Source of the DNA: Gliomastix tumulicola
Taxonomy: Eukaryota; Ascomycota; Sordariomycetes; Hypocreales; Bionectriaceae
DNA length: 64,000 bases
Direction: 5' to 3'
Assembly: GCA_001599755.1 (NCBI GenBank)
Contig: BCHX01000003.1
Location: forward strand, 4,127,289 to 4,191,288
In this document: positions 1 to 12,510 of the stretch, in pieces
Numbering within the stretch: position 1 is the first letter of the stretch
Layout: every line of letters begins with the position of its first letter
Translations under genes and position numbers: made by a program
Notes under the pieces: model-generated
The model's input: only the letters and a program-made list of their open reading frames with translations
The model's database searches: none
Told to the model about the DNA's origin: nothing

Positions 1-184
1 GACATACCATCACACGTGCGTCTGAGAAGCGGCTCATGATAATATTCTGAAACAGCTGCCTATCTGACAAGCAGTAACTACAGTACTCAGTCTTGACTCT
101 ACACCGCTAAGACCCTGATGTAGGTACCAGCCGAATCCTCACCCAAATGCCTATGTCTTCATATCCACATCCCCCTCCTCATGT

Positions 185-2699
185 CTACTTCTTGAATGTA
201 CCACTCTTCTCCCCCCTCACGGGCATTGCCTTCCTCGCGCCCTTGATATCACTCTCGCTCGCCTTCGCATACGGATCAAACACAGGCTTCTTCGCCGCCT
301 GCGCCTTGTTCTTTGCGTCCCCATTCCTGTTCGCGTTCATGACGCTCGCAGCCTGGCTGTAGTCGAACGGCACGGCGTTGAACTTCTCCTTTTCGCCGCG
401 AGGTTTCGCGTCCTGGTTCTCCTTGTTCTTCTTCTCTTGCTCCTTTCGAGCCTTCCGTGCCGTCGTCGACTCCTTGGTCTTCTTCTTCTTGTCGTGCTTT
501 GACTTTTGTCCGTTCTTGTGGGACTCCTCGTCGTTGGATATCAAGTCATCCTCGGCAGGCAGAGCCCCATCCTGAGCATCTGCTTGCTCCTCGTCCTCCA
601 CACTCTCTTCGTCGTCGCTCTCTTCGGACTCATCGTCATCCTCACTAGAGCTGGTGTCCTCTGTGTCAGGCGCCGACTTCCTCTTCTTGCCACGCTTGAG
701 GGTGAACTCCTCATCCTCAACATCCATTTCCGCGTCTTGTGCAGCGGTAGCATCAGGCTCCTGGACTGCAGGCTCTAGCTCCAGAATACTTGACGCTTCG
801 TCAGCCTCGCCCTGGTTCGCCACCGCGTCAACATATCGCTGCCACGGGAACGGAACACGGTCCTCGTCACTCGGCGCGGCCCGGTCTTGTCGCTCCCATC
901 GAGAGCTGAGTGGTACGTCGCCAAAGAGTTGTGACTTGGGCAGCTTGCCCACCTCGATCTCCCCTTCGAGCACTGGCAGATTCGCAGTCCACCTGGATGT
1001 CGCCGACGGAGCCGACTTTCCCATAAAATCGGGTGACGTCGTCGTCAGGAACTGCAGAAGTGAGGGCCCGCCGCGGGTTTTGGCCTCCTGGATGGCATCC
1101 CAGATCTCATTAAGTCTGGGTCTGGCATAGGGAGAGATCGCGGGGAGTAGACTGTGTAGTGCCTTCTTGTCGGGAGGATTGTGCTTGGCAATCTCCGTGA
1201 TGGTGTGGTTACCCAACACAAAATTCGGGCTGTCATCCTCCTTTCGTGCAGTGTCGTCCCGCCATTTCCAGATCGCGCGGAAGGTAGCGAACTGTTCCTC
1301 CTTGAATGCGAGGTGGCCTTGTTTCAGGATGTAGGTGTACCACCCCCGGGCGCCCTGGCCGGTCTCTTCGTCGAAAGTGGCATGCTCGTGGCGGGAGAGG
1401 GCTTGGTCTCTTGACCTGTTGAGCGTTTCTTGCAGCAAGTTCCCATCTGGGACATCTGGGTTTGAGGATGCAACCAGGTCATTGCGAACGCAGTCATAGA
1501 TGTACAAGAGGAAGTGAGTATCGGACCGTGCGTAGTAAAGCATTTCTTCGGGTAAGGGTCGTAACCTCCAGTCTGCCAGCTGATATTGCTTGTCTGCGTC
1601 GAAGCTGACGAACTTTGACAGCAGGAAGGCAAGACTCCTGCCCTGATATCCCAGAAGAACGCATGCGAAGTACGTGTCGAACACACCGTTGACGTAGAGG
1701 CCGAGGTCCCGTTGAAGCCAGATCATATCCATATGAGCGCCGTGGAACACCTTGATGATGCTGGGGTCGGTAAAGACCTGATTCAAGACTTGGAGCTTAT
1801 GGCGCCACGGTTTGAGGGTGTCGACTATCCAGTCCCGTTCCCTTGTGCTGATTTGCATGAGGGAGACCAGGCCAGTATATGTCCGGAAATCGTGGTGCTC
1901 CAGATCGACGGCAATCTCATTGACCTGCTTGAGCTGCTCCAGCATCTCCAGGACGCCCTCGAAGGTGTCCACGAATATGGCCTCCGTCTCATCCATCGGC
2001 TGGTACGGTATAGGCTCAGCCTTCTGGAGGACGTGCTCGGGGTACTCGACATTCTTGATCTCGGCCTCGTATGGGTGCTTGTACTGCTCTGATCCGTTCT
2101 CAGTCTTGAAGGTGACGAGGCTGTCTTCGAGCGGGACTTTGGCGTGTGGCTTATCCGTGAGGATCGGCTTCCAGGGGGTGGTAGGGAAGTTGTCGGCTTT
2201 CAGTTCAAATTGGAGCTGCGGCTTGGCAATGTGCGCATTCCTAATGACCTTGCCTGTCGGTTTGGGGCGTTTTGGCGCGGGTGCCTATGGGAAGTTAGCT
2301 TGGGCATAACTGTGTTACGAGCTTGGAAATGCATACCGCTTCGGTGGTCGGCGGTTCTTTGCGCTTGATCAGGCCAGTGTACTCATCCAGAGCCGTATCG
2401 GCCTTCTCCAGCACCGTGTCCACCACGTCGACGACCTGACGCCAATTCAGGTCAATATCGTCAGGTTCCTCGAGCCGAGGCGCCTTGAGACCGCAAGCGT
2501 TGGCGGCGGACCGGAGAAGCTTGGTCGACAGGCCCAGCAGGCGTTCGGACCGCTCGTCGAGGAGCTCGCCGACCTCTGGGTTGTAGGTGCGATGGAAGGG
2601 CAGGTCCTCAGCGGCGATGCGGTTCGCGTACTTGACGACGGACACCAGGGACTTCTGGAGCCCTTCCTGGACGGACTTGAAGTCTTCAGCCGACGTCAT
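185..2699 (-). CDS. RRP6: Exosome 3'-5' exoribonuclease Rrp6 (EXOSC10)
   Basis: Catalytic subunit of the nuclear exosome, which trims and degrades rRNA precursors, snoRNAs and cryptic transcripts. The CDS is complement(185..2284, 2337..2699), 820 aa, with one 52-bp intron (2285..2336) in phase 0. Residues 1-121 form the N-terminal PMC2NT helical domain, which in the family binds the cofactor Rrp47. The DEDD-Y nuclease domain starts near residue 220: Exo I is DLE (D248, E250), Exo II is the HGAHMD segment, and Exo III is YYARSD, giving the tyrosine-type active site. An HRDC domain follows (FRAIWKWRDDTARKE). The last ~180 residues alternate acidic and lysine-rich stretches, as in the nuclear-targeting RNA lasso of the family. 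The start is the only in-frame ATG before the PMC2NT domain. The gene is divergent from TPS1. Confidence 0.95.
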
Positions 2700-3321
2700 G
2701 ATCCGGATCGTGAGGCGCGACGGCACGACGTGTTTGTGGAGGGAGGGATGGACGAAGCTGAGCCTTTGTTCGGCCAAGTTTCGCGCTGGGTCGAAAAATT
2801 GCCAGAACGATTAAGGGTCGGGCTTATCGATAAGGATGACACGCTTGGAGCCGATTTGGAGAATGAAGAGACGACGCAACACGCATCGACAGCAATGGAG
2901 TCTGGAGACCAATATTGCGATGATACTCCGGGAAGTACCGAATATCGTAAGATTCTATATGTTCCTGATGTGGCTTATGAGCTTGAGTATGTTTACAGGC
3001 ATGCTGGGAGATGCATTACCCCGAGGTTAGGTACGGGCCCTCGGAGGCATTCAGAGGCTTTCATTTGTCAGGCTTATCACCTCGCAGCCGGTGCCTCAAG
3101 CCGGTATGTGTTCCGGTCACACCAAAGTGAAGCAACCGCCGACTATTGTATCTTCGGTTGATGATGATACTGATTTCAGCCTGAGCTTCTGGCAGCCGGA
3201 CGTCTCTCCGGAAAACTGGGGCCCCGGTGCTCTTGTCCCGCGATTTGACAAGGTGGATGGATGGCTCTTGCTTTATTACGTCGGTCGCACGCTTGTCCTT
3301 GTTCGACGGCATCGTTGCGCG

Positions 3322-3451
3322 ATATATAAAGCTCCAGTCTTGCCATTCGATGCTAGAATAACAAGAAAACACAGCGTCTCCAGTCATCCCTGCACGTTGT
3401 TGGTCGCCGCCTCGCTGCATTTGAGCAGCTAAAAAGAAGCGTGTTGCCCCT
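3322..3451 (+). promoter_or_regulatory. TATA box and stress element upstream of TPS1
   Basis: The 978-bp gap between RRP6 and TPS1 is a divergent promoter. A TATATAAA sequence lies at about 3322-3330, some 350 bp before the TPS1 start. A CCCCT stress-response element (Msn2/Msn4 type in yeast) lies at 3447-3451. The sequence from 3530 to 3640 is strongly C/T-rich, as is common in fungal 5' leaders. Trehalose synthase genes are usually stress-inducible, so the element makes sense, but a 5-base match has little weight alone. Confidence 0.4.
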
Positions 3452-3677
3452 CCTCAAGCTTCACTGACAAGCTCCATCCATTGGAATTTGCCCCGCCATT
3501 CTTTTCGCTGTAGAAAAGGTACTTTGTACCTCCCTCCTTCTTGCCTCTTCTGCCAACTCTCCTCCAGAGAGCTCCCTTCTATCGCCCAATTCCCCCTCCC
3601 TCGCTTCGCTGCCGATACAGACGCCTACGACATCAACTGCGTACTAAGCTCGTCGACCGTCCACAAAAGCACCGACC

Positions 3678-5225
3678 ATGCCCTCCGTCGTCGACGACAG
3701 CGGCCAGGCCGCCCCCGGCCGGCTCCTCCTGCTATCGAACCGCCTCCCCATCACCATCAAGCGCTCCGACGACGGCGCCTACTCCTTCTCCATGTCCTCG
3801 GGCGGCCTCGTGACGGGGCTCTCGGGCCTCTCCAAGACCACGTCCTTCCAGTGGTACGGCTGGCCGGGGCTCGAGGTGCCGGAGTCCGAGGCCGACCAGA
3901 TGCGCCAGCGCCTCAAGGACGAGTACGGCGCCCACCCGGTCTTCATCGACGACGAGCTGGCCGACAAGCACTACAACGGCTTCTCCAACTCGATCCTGTG
4001 GCCGCTCTTCCACTACCACCCGGGCGAGATCACCTTTGACGAGTCCGCCTGGGCCGCGTACCAGGAGGTCAACCGCCTCTTCGCCAAGACGGTCATCCGC
4101 GACGTCCAGGACGGCGACCTCATCTGGGTCCACGACTACCACCTCATGCTGCTGCCCCAGATGCTGCGCGAGGAGATTGGCGACTCCAAGAAGAACGTCC
4201 GCATCGGCTTCTTCCTGCACACCCCGTTCCCGAGCTCCGAGATCTACCGCATCCTGCCCGTGCGGGAGCCGCTGCTGACGGGCATGCTGGACTGCGACCT
4301 CATCGGCTTCCACACGTACGACTACGCCCGCCACTTCCTCAGCAGCTGCTCCCGCATCCTCGGCACCCCGACGACCCCCGGCGGCGTTGACTGGAAGGGC
4401 CGCTTCGTGACCATTGGCGCGTTCCCCATCGGCATCGACCCGGACAACTTCGTCGAGGGCCTGAAGAAGCCGAAAGTGCAGGAGCGCATCGCCACGCTGA
4501 GCCGCAAGTTCGAGGGCGTCAAGCTCATCGTCGGCGTCGACCGCCTCGACTACATCAAGGGCGTGCCCCAGAAGCTGCACGCGCTCGAGGTCTTCCTCAC
4601 CGAGCACCCGGAGTGGATCGGCCGCATCGTCCTCGTCCAGGTCGCCGTGCCGTCGCGCCAGGACGTCGAGGAGTACCAGAACCTGCGCGCCGTCGTCAAC
4701 GAGCTCGTCGGCCGCATCAACGGCAAGTTTGGCACCATCGAGTTCATGCCCATCCACTTCTTGCACCAGTCCGTCTCCTTTGACGAGCTGACGGCTCTCT
4801 ACGCCGTTTCGGACGTCTGCCTCGTCTCATCGACCCGCGATGGCATGAACTTGGTCTCTTATGAGTACATCGCCACCCAGCGCGAGAACCACGGCGTCAT
4901 GATTCTCTCCGAGTTCACGGGAGCCGCGCAGTCCCTCAACGGCAGCCTCATCGTGAATCCTTGGAACACGGAGGAGCTCGCCAACGCCATCCACGACGCC
5001 GTCACCATGCGGCCCGACCAGCGCGAGGCCAACTACCGCAAGCTCGAGCGCTACGTCTTCAAGTACACCTCAGCTTGGTGGGGTGCCACCTTTGTCGCCG
5101 AGATGACGCGCATCTCCAACGAGGGCAACCAGCCCAAGACGCTGCGCAACGTCTCCGGCGCGGTGGTCGGTATGGGCCAGAAGGTCGTTGAGACGGTCGA
5201 GAAGGCTATCAAGAACGAGGACTAG
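3678..5225 (+). CDS. TPS1: Alpha,alpha-trehalose-phosphate synthase (UDP-forming)
   Basis: Transfers glucose from UDP-glucose to glucose-6-phosphate to make trehalose-6-phosphate, the first step of trehalose synthesis and a regulator of glycolytic entry. It is an intronless CDS of 515 aa, the usual length for the stand-alone fungal enzyme of glycosyltransferase family 20. Visible family blocks are SNRLPI near the N-terminus, GGLVTGL (glucose-6-phosphate loop), WYGWPG, NGFSNSILWPLFHYH, VHDYHLMLLP, GFFLHTPFPSSEIYR, DRLDYIKGVPQKL (UDP-glucose phosphate contacts, R and K) and RDGMNLVSYE. There is no C-terminal phosphatase domain, so it is Tps1 rather than Tps2. Codon use is extremely GC-rich at third positions for the first 1.1 kb, consistent with high expression. 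The first ATG is used, following a C/T-rich leader. Confidence 0.97.
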   Translation: MPSVVDDSGQAAPGRLLLLSNRLPITIKRSDDGAYSFSMSSGGLVTGLSGLSKTTSFQWYGWPGLEVPESEADQMRQRLKDEYGAHPVFIDDELADKHYNGFSNSILWPLFHYHPGEITFDESAWAAYQEVNRLFAKTVIRDVQDGDLIWVHDYHLMLLPQMLREEIGDSKKNVRIGFFLHTPFPSSEIYRILPVREPLLTGMLDCDLIGFHTYDYARHFLSSCSRILGTPTTPGGVDWKGRFVTIGAFPIGIDPDNFVEGLKKPKVQERIATLSRKFEGVKLIVGVDRLDYIKGVPQKLHALEVFLTEHPEWIGRIVLVQVAVPSRQDVEEYQNLRAVVNELVGRINGKFGTIEFMPIHFLHQSVSFDELTALYAVSDVCLVSSTRDGMNLVSYEYIATQRENHGVMILSEFTGAAQSLNGSLIVNPWNTEELANAIHDAVTMRPDQREANYRKLERYVFKYTSAWWGATFVAEMTRISNEGNQPKTLRNVSGAVVGMGQKVVETVEKAIKNED

Positions 5226-6013
5226 AAGCTCCTCGACTCGATTCCTTTCCCCTCTCACCCGCGTCATCTTTCTTAGACACACATCTCCTTTACATCCTTA
5301 TGGTAATGACGGCCATGCCTACGCTCCGAGCAGTGCTTTCTTACTTCTTTGCTCTCTCGGGCTCTAAACAGGCATGGTCATGGAACCCCCCCTCGGAGAC
5401 GTATCAACATGGCGAGAAGAGAAATGAGCTGGACGTTGAAGCATGGCGATGATTTAAAATGGCGTTCTGGTAGTGAAGCGATATCTTTTACGTGCTTATT
5501 ATTAGTATTTCTGGCATTCCCTACATAGCATGAATAAACTCTCCTCATCCAATAGCAGGTCTCAATAGATTGATCCGATAAGTAAACCGGTTGTGAGACT
5601 CACCTAGCAACTTTGGCGATGGAACATGTCGCTTTTACTCAAGCTGGTCTGTCACTTATTCGCAGTCACTCGGCATTGGGGTCAACTTTATAGAAATGCT
5701 GGTAAATCAGTCTCTCATCAAGGTATCTGTAGCATCCTATGTAACCAAATCAGACAGGAGAAAACATTAAGGGAAGGTAGCTCTGCTGCGCGAATGTCCC
5801 TTACGGGAAACCCGTACATAGCTGCAAAGCAAGATAAACTATCAAATGCCGACCTCAAAACTCCTCCCCCTCGCTATTTCAAATGCACGGTTCCATCATC
5901 AGGACGTGAAGACGCGAGTCCTTCCACGCCTCGGCGCACACTTGTGCTAACTGTATCCCAAAACTCCGCAAAAGACTAGAGGACTTGCAGACAATGCGTT
6001 TCGCACTCCAAGT
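5226..6013. other. Convergent gap between TPS1 and VID27
   Basis: The two genes end toward each other here, so this should be 3' UTR on both strands. It is AT-richer than the flanking coding DNA. An open frame of 117 codons at 5626-5979 has no recognisable domain and is treated as chance. Confidence 0.6.
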
Positions 6014-8896
6014 TTAGTAAGGAGAATTGACGATGTCGTCGCGGCCGAGCTTGTACCGGCTGCTATCAAGGTTGCCAATTCTTCCGGAGCTGCGACGAGG
6101 TGTGCTAAGGCGCGGGTCGCCCATTATGCTCTCTCGGGTTGGCTTCTTGAAACTCTGCTTCGCGACCATATTCACCTCATTCGGAAGGGCCACAATGACA
6201 TTCTTGTCCGAGCCAAACTTGAAGTCGTCTGCCTTGACCTCCTCCTCGTACCGCTTGATCTTGTACGGGGCCTTCATTCCGCGAAGGATTCTCTTGAGGT
6301 TCCATTCAACAATGTATGGCCCTGTGGCTGTGATGACGGAGGTCTCCTCGGTACCATCGATACCCGTGTTGAACTTGGCTGGCGTGAAGGACACATGCTT
6401 GCCGGTTTCGTGGAAGAACTGAGCGACGTGCTCAGGCGTGAGAGCCAGTCGACGGGGCTGGGGCTTCGAGTCGGCCGAGAAGGGCTTCTCGAAGCCAAGC
6501 TTGCCCTCGTTCTTGCCATCCTTTTGTTGGGCATCAATGAGCAAGATGTAGTTCTTGGTTGTGCCAAGAATCCAGCGACCGTTGGCGGACACATCCATGC
6601 CAATGATGGGGTCTCCCAGGGCAGGCAGAGAGGTCTTGGCTCGGATACCGAGACGGTCAAACAGGCGAATGTCTCCCTTGTTGCTGGCCACGGCAATATA
6701 GCCCTTCTCCGTGGTCGAGAGAGCAGAGAAGTCGTTCTTGGAGGCGTATTGCTTCAGGTCGGACTCAACGAGCTTGTTGCCAGAGACACGGGGATCGACG
6801 CGGAACAGCGCGTTGTTGGAAACACCGAGGAAAGTCTTTTCGCCCGTCATCTGCGCGAACTTCTTCTCGGGTGCGAAGTTGACAACGGGGATGTCATCAT
6901 GAACATTCCACTCATCCACGACCTTACCGTACTCGAGATCCATGCGGTACAGCTTGTTCGGGTCGCCCTCGTTCTGAAGGACGAGATCCTTGTCCTCCGA
7001 GTGGAGCATCACCTTCTTGGGATTCATCAACTTGCCTCCAGGAGTCATGACCTTGGAGATGTTGGTGGAGAATTCAAGGTGGTTGTTGGGCGTGTGCTTG
7101 AAGACGCCAATCTTAGAGCCACGGACGACGAACGAGCGGTCGTGCTTGTAGCCGACAGCGAGCTGAGAGTTCATCTCGGCGTCCTTGCCCTTCACATCCG
7201 TGTTGTCATGCTCCTCATCTGAGTCGTACTCCTCGTTTCGAATGCCCTCGTGATCGGACTCGCTTTCCTCTTCCTCCTCTTCCTCTTGGGCAGCCTCCTC
7301 CTCCGGAACATCGTCCATGTTGATATCGGCAAACGCCTCAAGGACGTATTCACGCTCCTTCTCTTGGATCTTCTTCCACTTGGTCTGATTCAGTTGCTCC
7401 CAGATGGCCTGCATGATACCCTCCTGGACCTTCTCTAGGGCCGACTGGTCCTTGAAGCGAAGGAGCCAAGATCGAGCAGTGCCGTCAGCCCCGAAGTGGT
7501 TGAAGATGAAGGATAGGTAGCCAAAGTCGAATACGGGGTTCATCTCGGCCTCGACGAAGGTGCCGACCCAGGGCTTGTCCTTGCCATTGATCTGTAGCCA
7601 GTATTTCCATGTTCCGACTTCCGACACAGTAGCGACCACTGCATCATCGACGATGGCGAAGTGACCCGGCTGGGGGTCGAAGAGATGGAGCTCCGCAGGT
7701 TGGACAGCGTATATGTCGGTCGGGTCTGGTGCCTCGGGAGGCACAGCAGGAGCCGCCGCTTTGGGTTCCTCGGCAGCTTGCGCGGAGCGCTTGGCGCCCG
7801 TGTTGGCGCTTTGTCTGTGGGAAGCCATGTCGTCCACGGAGCCGTCGAGTGATCGAATAAGAGTGGGTGAGTGAAGGGGGCTAGCGGGAGGAATAGGATG
7901 CTCCTCCTCGAAGATGAACTGCTCAAGATCCTCGTCGGAAGCTGTCGTGTGTGGTTTCCGGTACTTGCGCTCGTACTGGCACTGTTGGGCAACGACGAGA
8001 AACTTCTCGACCTGATTGACGGAGACGGAGTTGTCGCAGACGAATTCGTAAAGGTCACCGTGATCACCGCTCAGGTCCTTCCAGGCAAGAACCTTGTCGC
8101 CGCCTTCCCTGACCTCAACGCGGAGATGCAGGGCCTCGTCGAGGAGGAAGGTCTTCTCGTCGCGTTCGGAGGCAAGAGCGTCGATCTCCGCGTCCTCCCC
8201 TTCTTCTTCGGCTAGGAGCTCAGCCTCGCCTTCTTCAAACACTCGCTGGACGACGAGTTGGTATTGGAAATCTTGATTGGTTCGACGAATGCGGATGGCC
8301 GAGTCTTTGAAGATGAGTTCGGAGTAGCCCTTGGGGGAGAGAGGTCGGACGAGGTAGAGCTGGCCCTGTGGGAGTTCGCAGAGAGCTTCCTGGGAGCCGG
8401 AGCCGAAGATCAGCTTGCCAACTGCGAGTCAGGTACGTTAGTTATTTGTCGAAGGTAGCTGCGATGCAGAAAGATGCGGAAGCGGGGTGATGGTAGTGAT
8501 GGTAGTTATTAGGGTTCGAGCTGTTGGGATAACGCTGGTGCAATGACGGATGAGAGGCTTGTTCGGTCCTCTGAAAAAGTACTTCCAAGAGGTTGGACAC
8601 AACTGAGGACGTGTTCCAAAGCCTCGCCCCAATAACTGACGGACACCCGTTCGTCGCGATGCAGGTGGTTCGGGACGTCTGCGATGATGCGATGCGGGGC
8701 AACAGCAAACACCATTCACCATTCACCACGCGACACAAGGGCGGGACGATGTCGTGTTCTGAACGCTGAACTGATTGATGCTGCAGAAGAAGACCTTCGC
8801 TGCATAGAATCGGATTCACGCGGAGTGATGCTGAAGGGACCAAGAAAGGATTGAGGAGCAGGGGATCTGGCACTTACCATTTCGCAGCACAAACAT
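6014..8896 (-). CDS. VID27: Vid27-family protein
   Basis: Named after the yeast vacuolar import and degradation mutant; its molecular activity is still poorly defined, and the protein is cytoplasmic. The CDS is complement(6014..8421, 8878..8896), 808 aa. Exon 1 is only 19 bp (MFVLRN plus one base) and is separated by a 456-bp intron, unusually long for this window. The joined N-terminus MFVLRNVGKLIFGS fits the family. The N-terminal half includes a PH-like region. In the middle is a PH-like block around GKDKPWVGTFVEAEMNPVF, followed by a glutamate run (PEEEAAQEEEEEEE). The C-terminal ~380 residues form the conserved VID27 domain, a WD40-like beta-propeller (for example GRWILGTTKNYILLID and the IVEWNLKRIL segment). 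Signals around the long intron are a GTAAGT donor and a CGCAG acceptor. Confidence 0.93.
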
Positions 8897-10004
8897 GCTG
8901 GCAGGGAGGGGCAGGCGCAGGGGCCAGCAGTGTGTGTCTCTTACGGGATAGAGCAGTCGTTGACGAGCGACGAGTCAGAAGATGGTGGCGTTGCAATCCG
9001 TGGCATAAGCGAAGAAATGGAGTGCAGGATGCAGGCGGCTGCTATTTCCTCCCTCGGGCAGGAAACGGTGAGGTGGGTGGTGAAGGTTGAAAGATGCAGG
9101 TGCGGGTGCAGCTGCAGATGCACAGATGGTGGGGAACCAAAATAATTTGGAGAGAGCCCTGGGCTTCAACTCGCGGTTGACCAGGCGATCAGGTGGGCAC
9201 CGCTGTAGTGAAGATAACGTCTTTCTTCTTCACTGCGTGGACGTTTGAAAGGAATTTGCGGCATCATATTCCTTTCAGCTGATCAGCAGATAAGATCTCC
9301 TTTGTCTTCTACTCCATATTCCGCCACGGCTGCCTACTATTGCCTGCTACTGCCTGGTCCTGCCTGGCCTTGCGTCATCGCGGCCTTGAGAAGTTGATCC
9401 AGCATTCTTGTTTGGACGATCAGCAGCTGAACGACTCAGACAGTGGACCTTGTACTGGGTACGGTGTCTTTGTTTAGACTTTGCTGCTTTGGGGTGTGTG
9501 ATGGGGCGCATTGTTGTGGTAGCGTATACTTGCACCTGCACTTGTGGCGTTAGGACCCTAGTGGGGCTTCTGTGGCGTCCTTTCTCCACCTGATTACTTG
9601 GGCGGGCATCCATCACATGCCAACTTCAGCTTGGAGATGCCATGATGCCATCAACTATGACAGGCACAACGGGCTTCTTATCTTGACAGGCACATCCGCC
9701 CCCGAGTTGCGGTGGGTTTCTGCAGCCATCTTTGGCCACTGCTATTGAGAAAGACTGCTCGAGAGTCATTCGTTAGTCCCATTTGAAGTTCAAGAGGGAC
9801 TGTCTAAGAGCACAAGAGTGTCTTTGCTTCTTGTGATGGTACATATATTAAGTTGACAGCTGTAGATCTCCCGCCTGTAATGTTTAAATATATCTATCTA
9901 GACGCAAAGGCTTGTGAAAATAGCCCTGGCATCATGTATCAACCACCCCTCTTCTGTACTAAGCGTATCTACTTATCCAGTCATCATGATGTATCCAAGA
10001 AAAA
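8897..10004. other. Gap between VID27 and the prenylcysteine oxidase gene
   Basis: This 1.1-kb stretch should hold the VID27 promoter and the 3' end of the next minus-strand gene. Short open frames on both strands overlap each other and show no domain. No RNA gene or repeat was recognised. Confidence 0.55.
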
Positions 10005-11846
10005 TCACAGCTCCTCATAAGTTAAAGGCTCGGCCTTCTCCCCCTCATACCCAGCACTGTCAGTCTCCTGACCCACCTCCCTCACGATGCCCGCAAACTC
10101 ATCCGCGATCAGCCGCGCGACGTTCTTCCCCATCAGCGCGCTCGTCTCCATGGTCGAGATGAAGCTCTCGATGCCGCCGGTGTAGTACACGCCGTTGCCC
10201 ACAACGGGGTCCTGGAACGTGATGCGAGGAAGCTCGATCGGGTACGAGTAGAACCAGTGCGGGTAGTACCACGATATGGCGTCCACGGTTGTCTTCTTCT
10301 CCTCGCTGACGTCTTCCTCCTTACGACTTTCCTCATCGACATGTTGAGACACGACGGACTTGGGAACATCGACGCCCAGCAGATCCACCAGAAACTCCCT
10401 CGTCACAGGCTCCGCGCTGAAAATCTTGTACACATACTCCCTCTTCAACGTCACCGGATTCACGACAGTCCTGATCGTGCTGATGGAGTAATACCCCGTC
10501 CTGCCTACACCATCCGCGCCGACCCGTGGCTCCTCGTCGGCGCCGAGCGTCGTGTACACACTCGAGGGTGCGCGTGCACCGTCGGCGAGGCCAAAGAAGC
10601 CTGGGCGCAGCTTGAAAGGCGACGCGAAGAGCGTGACGTGCAGCTTGGTGTAGGGGATGGAATCGATGCGGTGGGAGAGAACGGACTTGGTGGTGGAGAT
10701 GTTGCTGAACTGCCAGGGGGCGGCGAGCACGATATTGTCGAAGGCGACGGGGTAGTTCTCGGCGTCGTCGGTGGAAGAAGTGTCCCTAGTTGATAGGATA
10801 TATTGGGGGGACCCGGGGTCGCTGCCCTCGGAGATGGAGATGGAGGATACCTGCGTGTTGCCGTTGAAAGTGGCCCGGCTCGCCTTTACCATGTGGTGGA
10901 AGATCTTCCAGTTGCCGCCAGCGACGGCATAAGCACCATCTGTAGCAAACGAGACCTGTGATCATCAGCATGCGTGCCCTGCTTCTTCAATCACAACGAT
11001 GAAGACCTACCATCGCCTCCAAACCGTGGATGTACGCCAAGTTGGACGCATAATTCACCCTTGTCGCCGCCTGAATGATCTCCCTCGCGAAACTCGCCTT
11101 GATCCCATTCTCACTCAGATACTCCTCGCCCGTCGCAGCGGTCACCTTATGCAGCCCTAACTCAAACACCCTCTCCGTCAACGACCGAAACGGGAAGAAC
11201 GGCGCCTCATACAGCTTCAGGAAAGTCGACACGGTGCTCTTGACCAGCTTCACGGCGCTATACGGGCTCAGCCCATACCGCCACCACAGCCGCGCTACAT
11301 CCCACCACCAGCTCTCGCCCTCGACGCTGCGGTACACGATCTGCTCGCCGTCGTAGATGGCCGTGTAGTCGCCCGCGCTCTTGGAACCCTCACCGGGGCT
11401 CGTGAGCGCCAGGTCGAACGTCTTGGCCGCGGTGAAGAGGATGCGGTTGACCTCGACGAAGATGGAGGCGCCGAGCTCGACGGGCGCGTCCGGGTCGTCG
11501 TGGGCGTCGACGGTGAGCGTGCGCCCGCCGATGTGCGCCGTCTTCTCGAAGATGGTGATGTTCAGGCTGAGACCCTCCTGGATGGCGTACTGCTGGAGGT
11601 GGTACGCCGTTGACGAGCCCGCAGCGCCCGCGCCTGGGAATAGATAGGTCAGTTATGTGTGACAAATTGCCAGAATCAAAGGAGCATCGCCATATTTCAC
11701 TCACCGATGATGGCAATATTCTTGACATCTTTCTTCGCACCAGCCTCGTCGCTCACACTCGCACTCACCGCGCTGCCCACAGTCCACGCTAGCAGCGCCG
11801 AGACCAGCAGATGCAGCCTCGTCATCTGTGTTTTCATCATCCTCAT
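10005..11846 (-). CDS. Prenylcysteine oxidase (prenylcysteine lyase family), secretory FAD enzyme
   Basis: Members oxidatively cleave the thioether of farnesyl- or geranylgeranyl-cysteine released from degraded prenylated proteins, giving free cysteine and a prenyl aldehyde, in lysosome/vacuole-like compartments. The CDS is complement(10005..10955, 11011..11633, 11705..11846), 571 aa. Introns are 11634..11704 and 10956..11010. The N-terminus is a signal peptide (LHLLVSALLAWTVGSAVSA). It is followed by the FAD-binding dinucleotide fold, where the first splice joins IAIIG to AGAAGSSTAYHL to rebuild GxGxxG. FEKTAHIGGRT is the adenine-ribose strand. The C-terminal prenylcysteine lyase domain holds the GGNWKIFHHM block and the segment around FDNIVLAAPWQFS. 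In-frame ATGs at 11846, 11840, 11837 and 11825 could all start the protein; the longest is given. Family assignment is firm, exact substrate inferred. Confidence 0.88.
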
Positions 11847-12510
11847 CGTCGATCCAAAAAATGCAAGTATCCGTGTGCAGCGGGTCTCACTTTCACCAAA
11901 TCGACGATGGATGTGGGCTATTGAGCAGGAGGCTGAGGATGACGTTGAAATGGAAAACACTCAAACTCTCACGCCTCATCCTGGAAACGGTCGATCGCCA
12001 TCCATGTACGTCATCACGTGACGGCACTGACGGATCATGACATCTCAATCTTCAACAAGACGACATCACTGCTGATCAGCAGGTCGATCACTCACTGGTG
12101 GCAATAATTTCAAGACATTCATTGAGAACCAGTATAATCAATTTAACAAAGCTATGGCGTCCTGTGCAGAATCCAGACATGCTAAAGCGCCAACCCGTGA
12201 CTGTCCACGGTTGAGGTTTTTGTAAGGGTGTATAGTATAACTCGTAATCTTCGTCAAGTAATATCAAAGTTTCAAAAGCACAATGTGATGTCTCCATATC
12301 CTTTTGGGCCCTTTCCATCGCCATGAAACGCCTTGCCAATATTCAAACACCTTTTCATCTCCCCGGCAATCTAGGCCAGGGCAGCGAAGGATAGCTCCAA
12401 CCAAGAAGTAAACCAAAAAAAGGGGTAAATGAGGACGAATTTGTGCTCAAGCAAATTTAATGCATCAGGGTATTAAAAAAAGAAAATGTCGCCGGCGAGA
12501 AACTCCCAAA
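11847..12510. other. Gap between prenylcysteine oxidase and frq
   Basis: This 664-bp stretch should contain the promoter of the upstream-lying minus-strand gene and the 3' UTR of frq. It is AT-rich from 12100 to 12490. No other gene is supported. Confidence 0.55.

Noticed and set aside
3732..4766. 344-codon minus-strand frame opposite TPS1
   Set aside because: Valine/aspartate/glutamate-rich antisense shadow caused by the extreme GC bias at third positions of TPS1.
6395..7222. 275-codon plus-strand frame opposite VID27
   Set aside because: Antisense shadow of a well-supported coding exon; leucine/valine-rich translation typical of reversed coding DNA.
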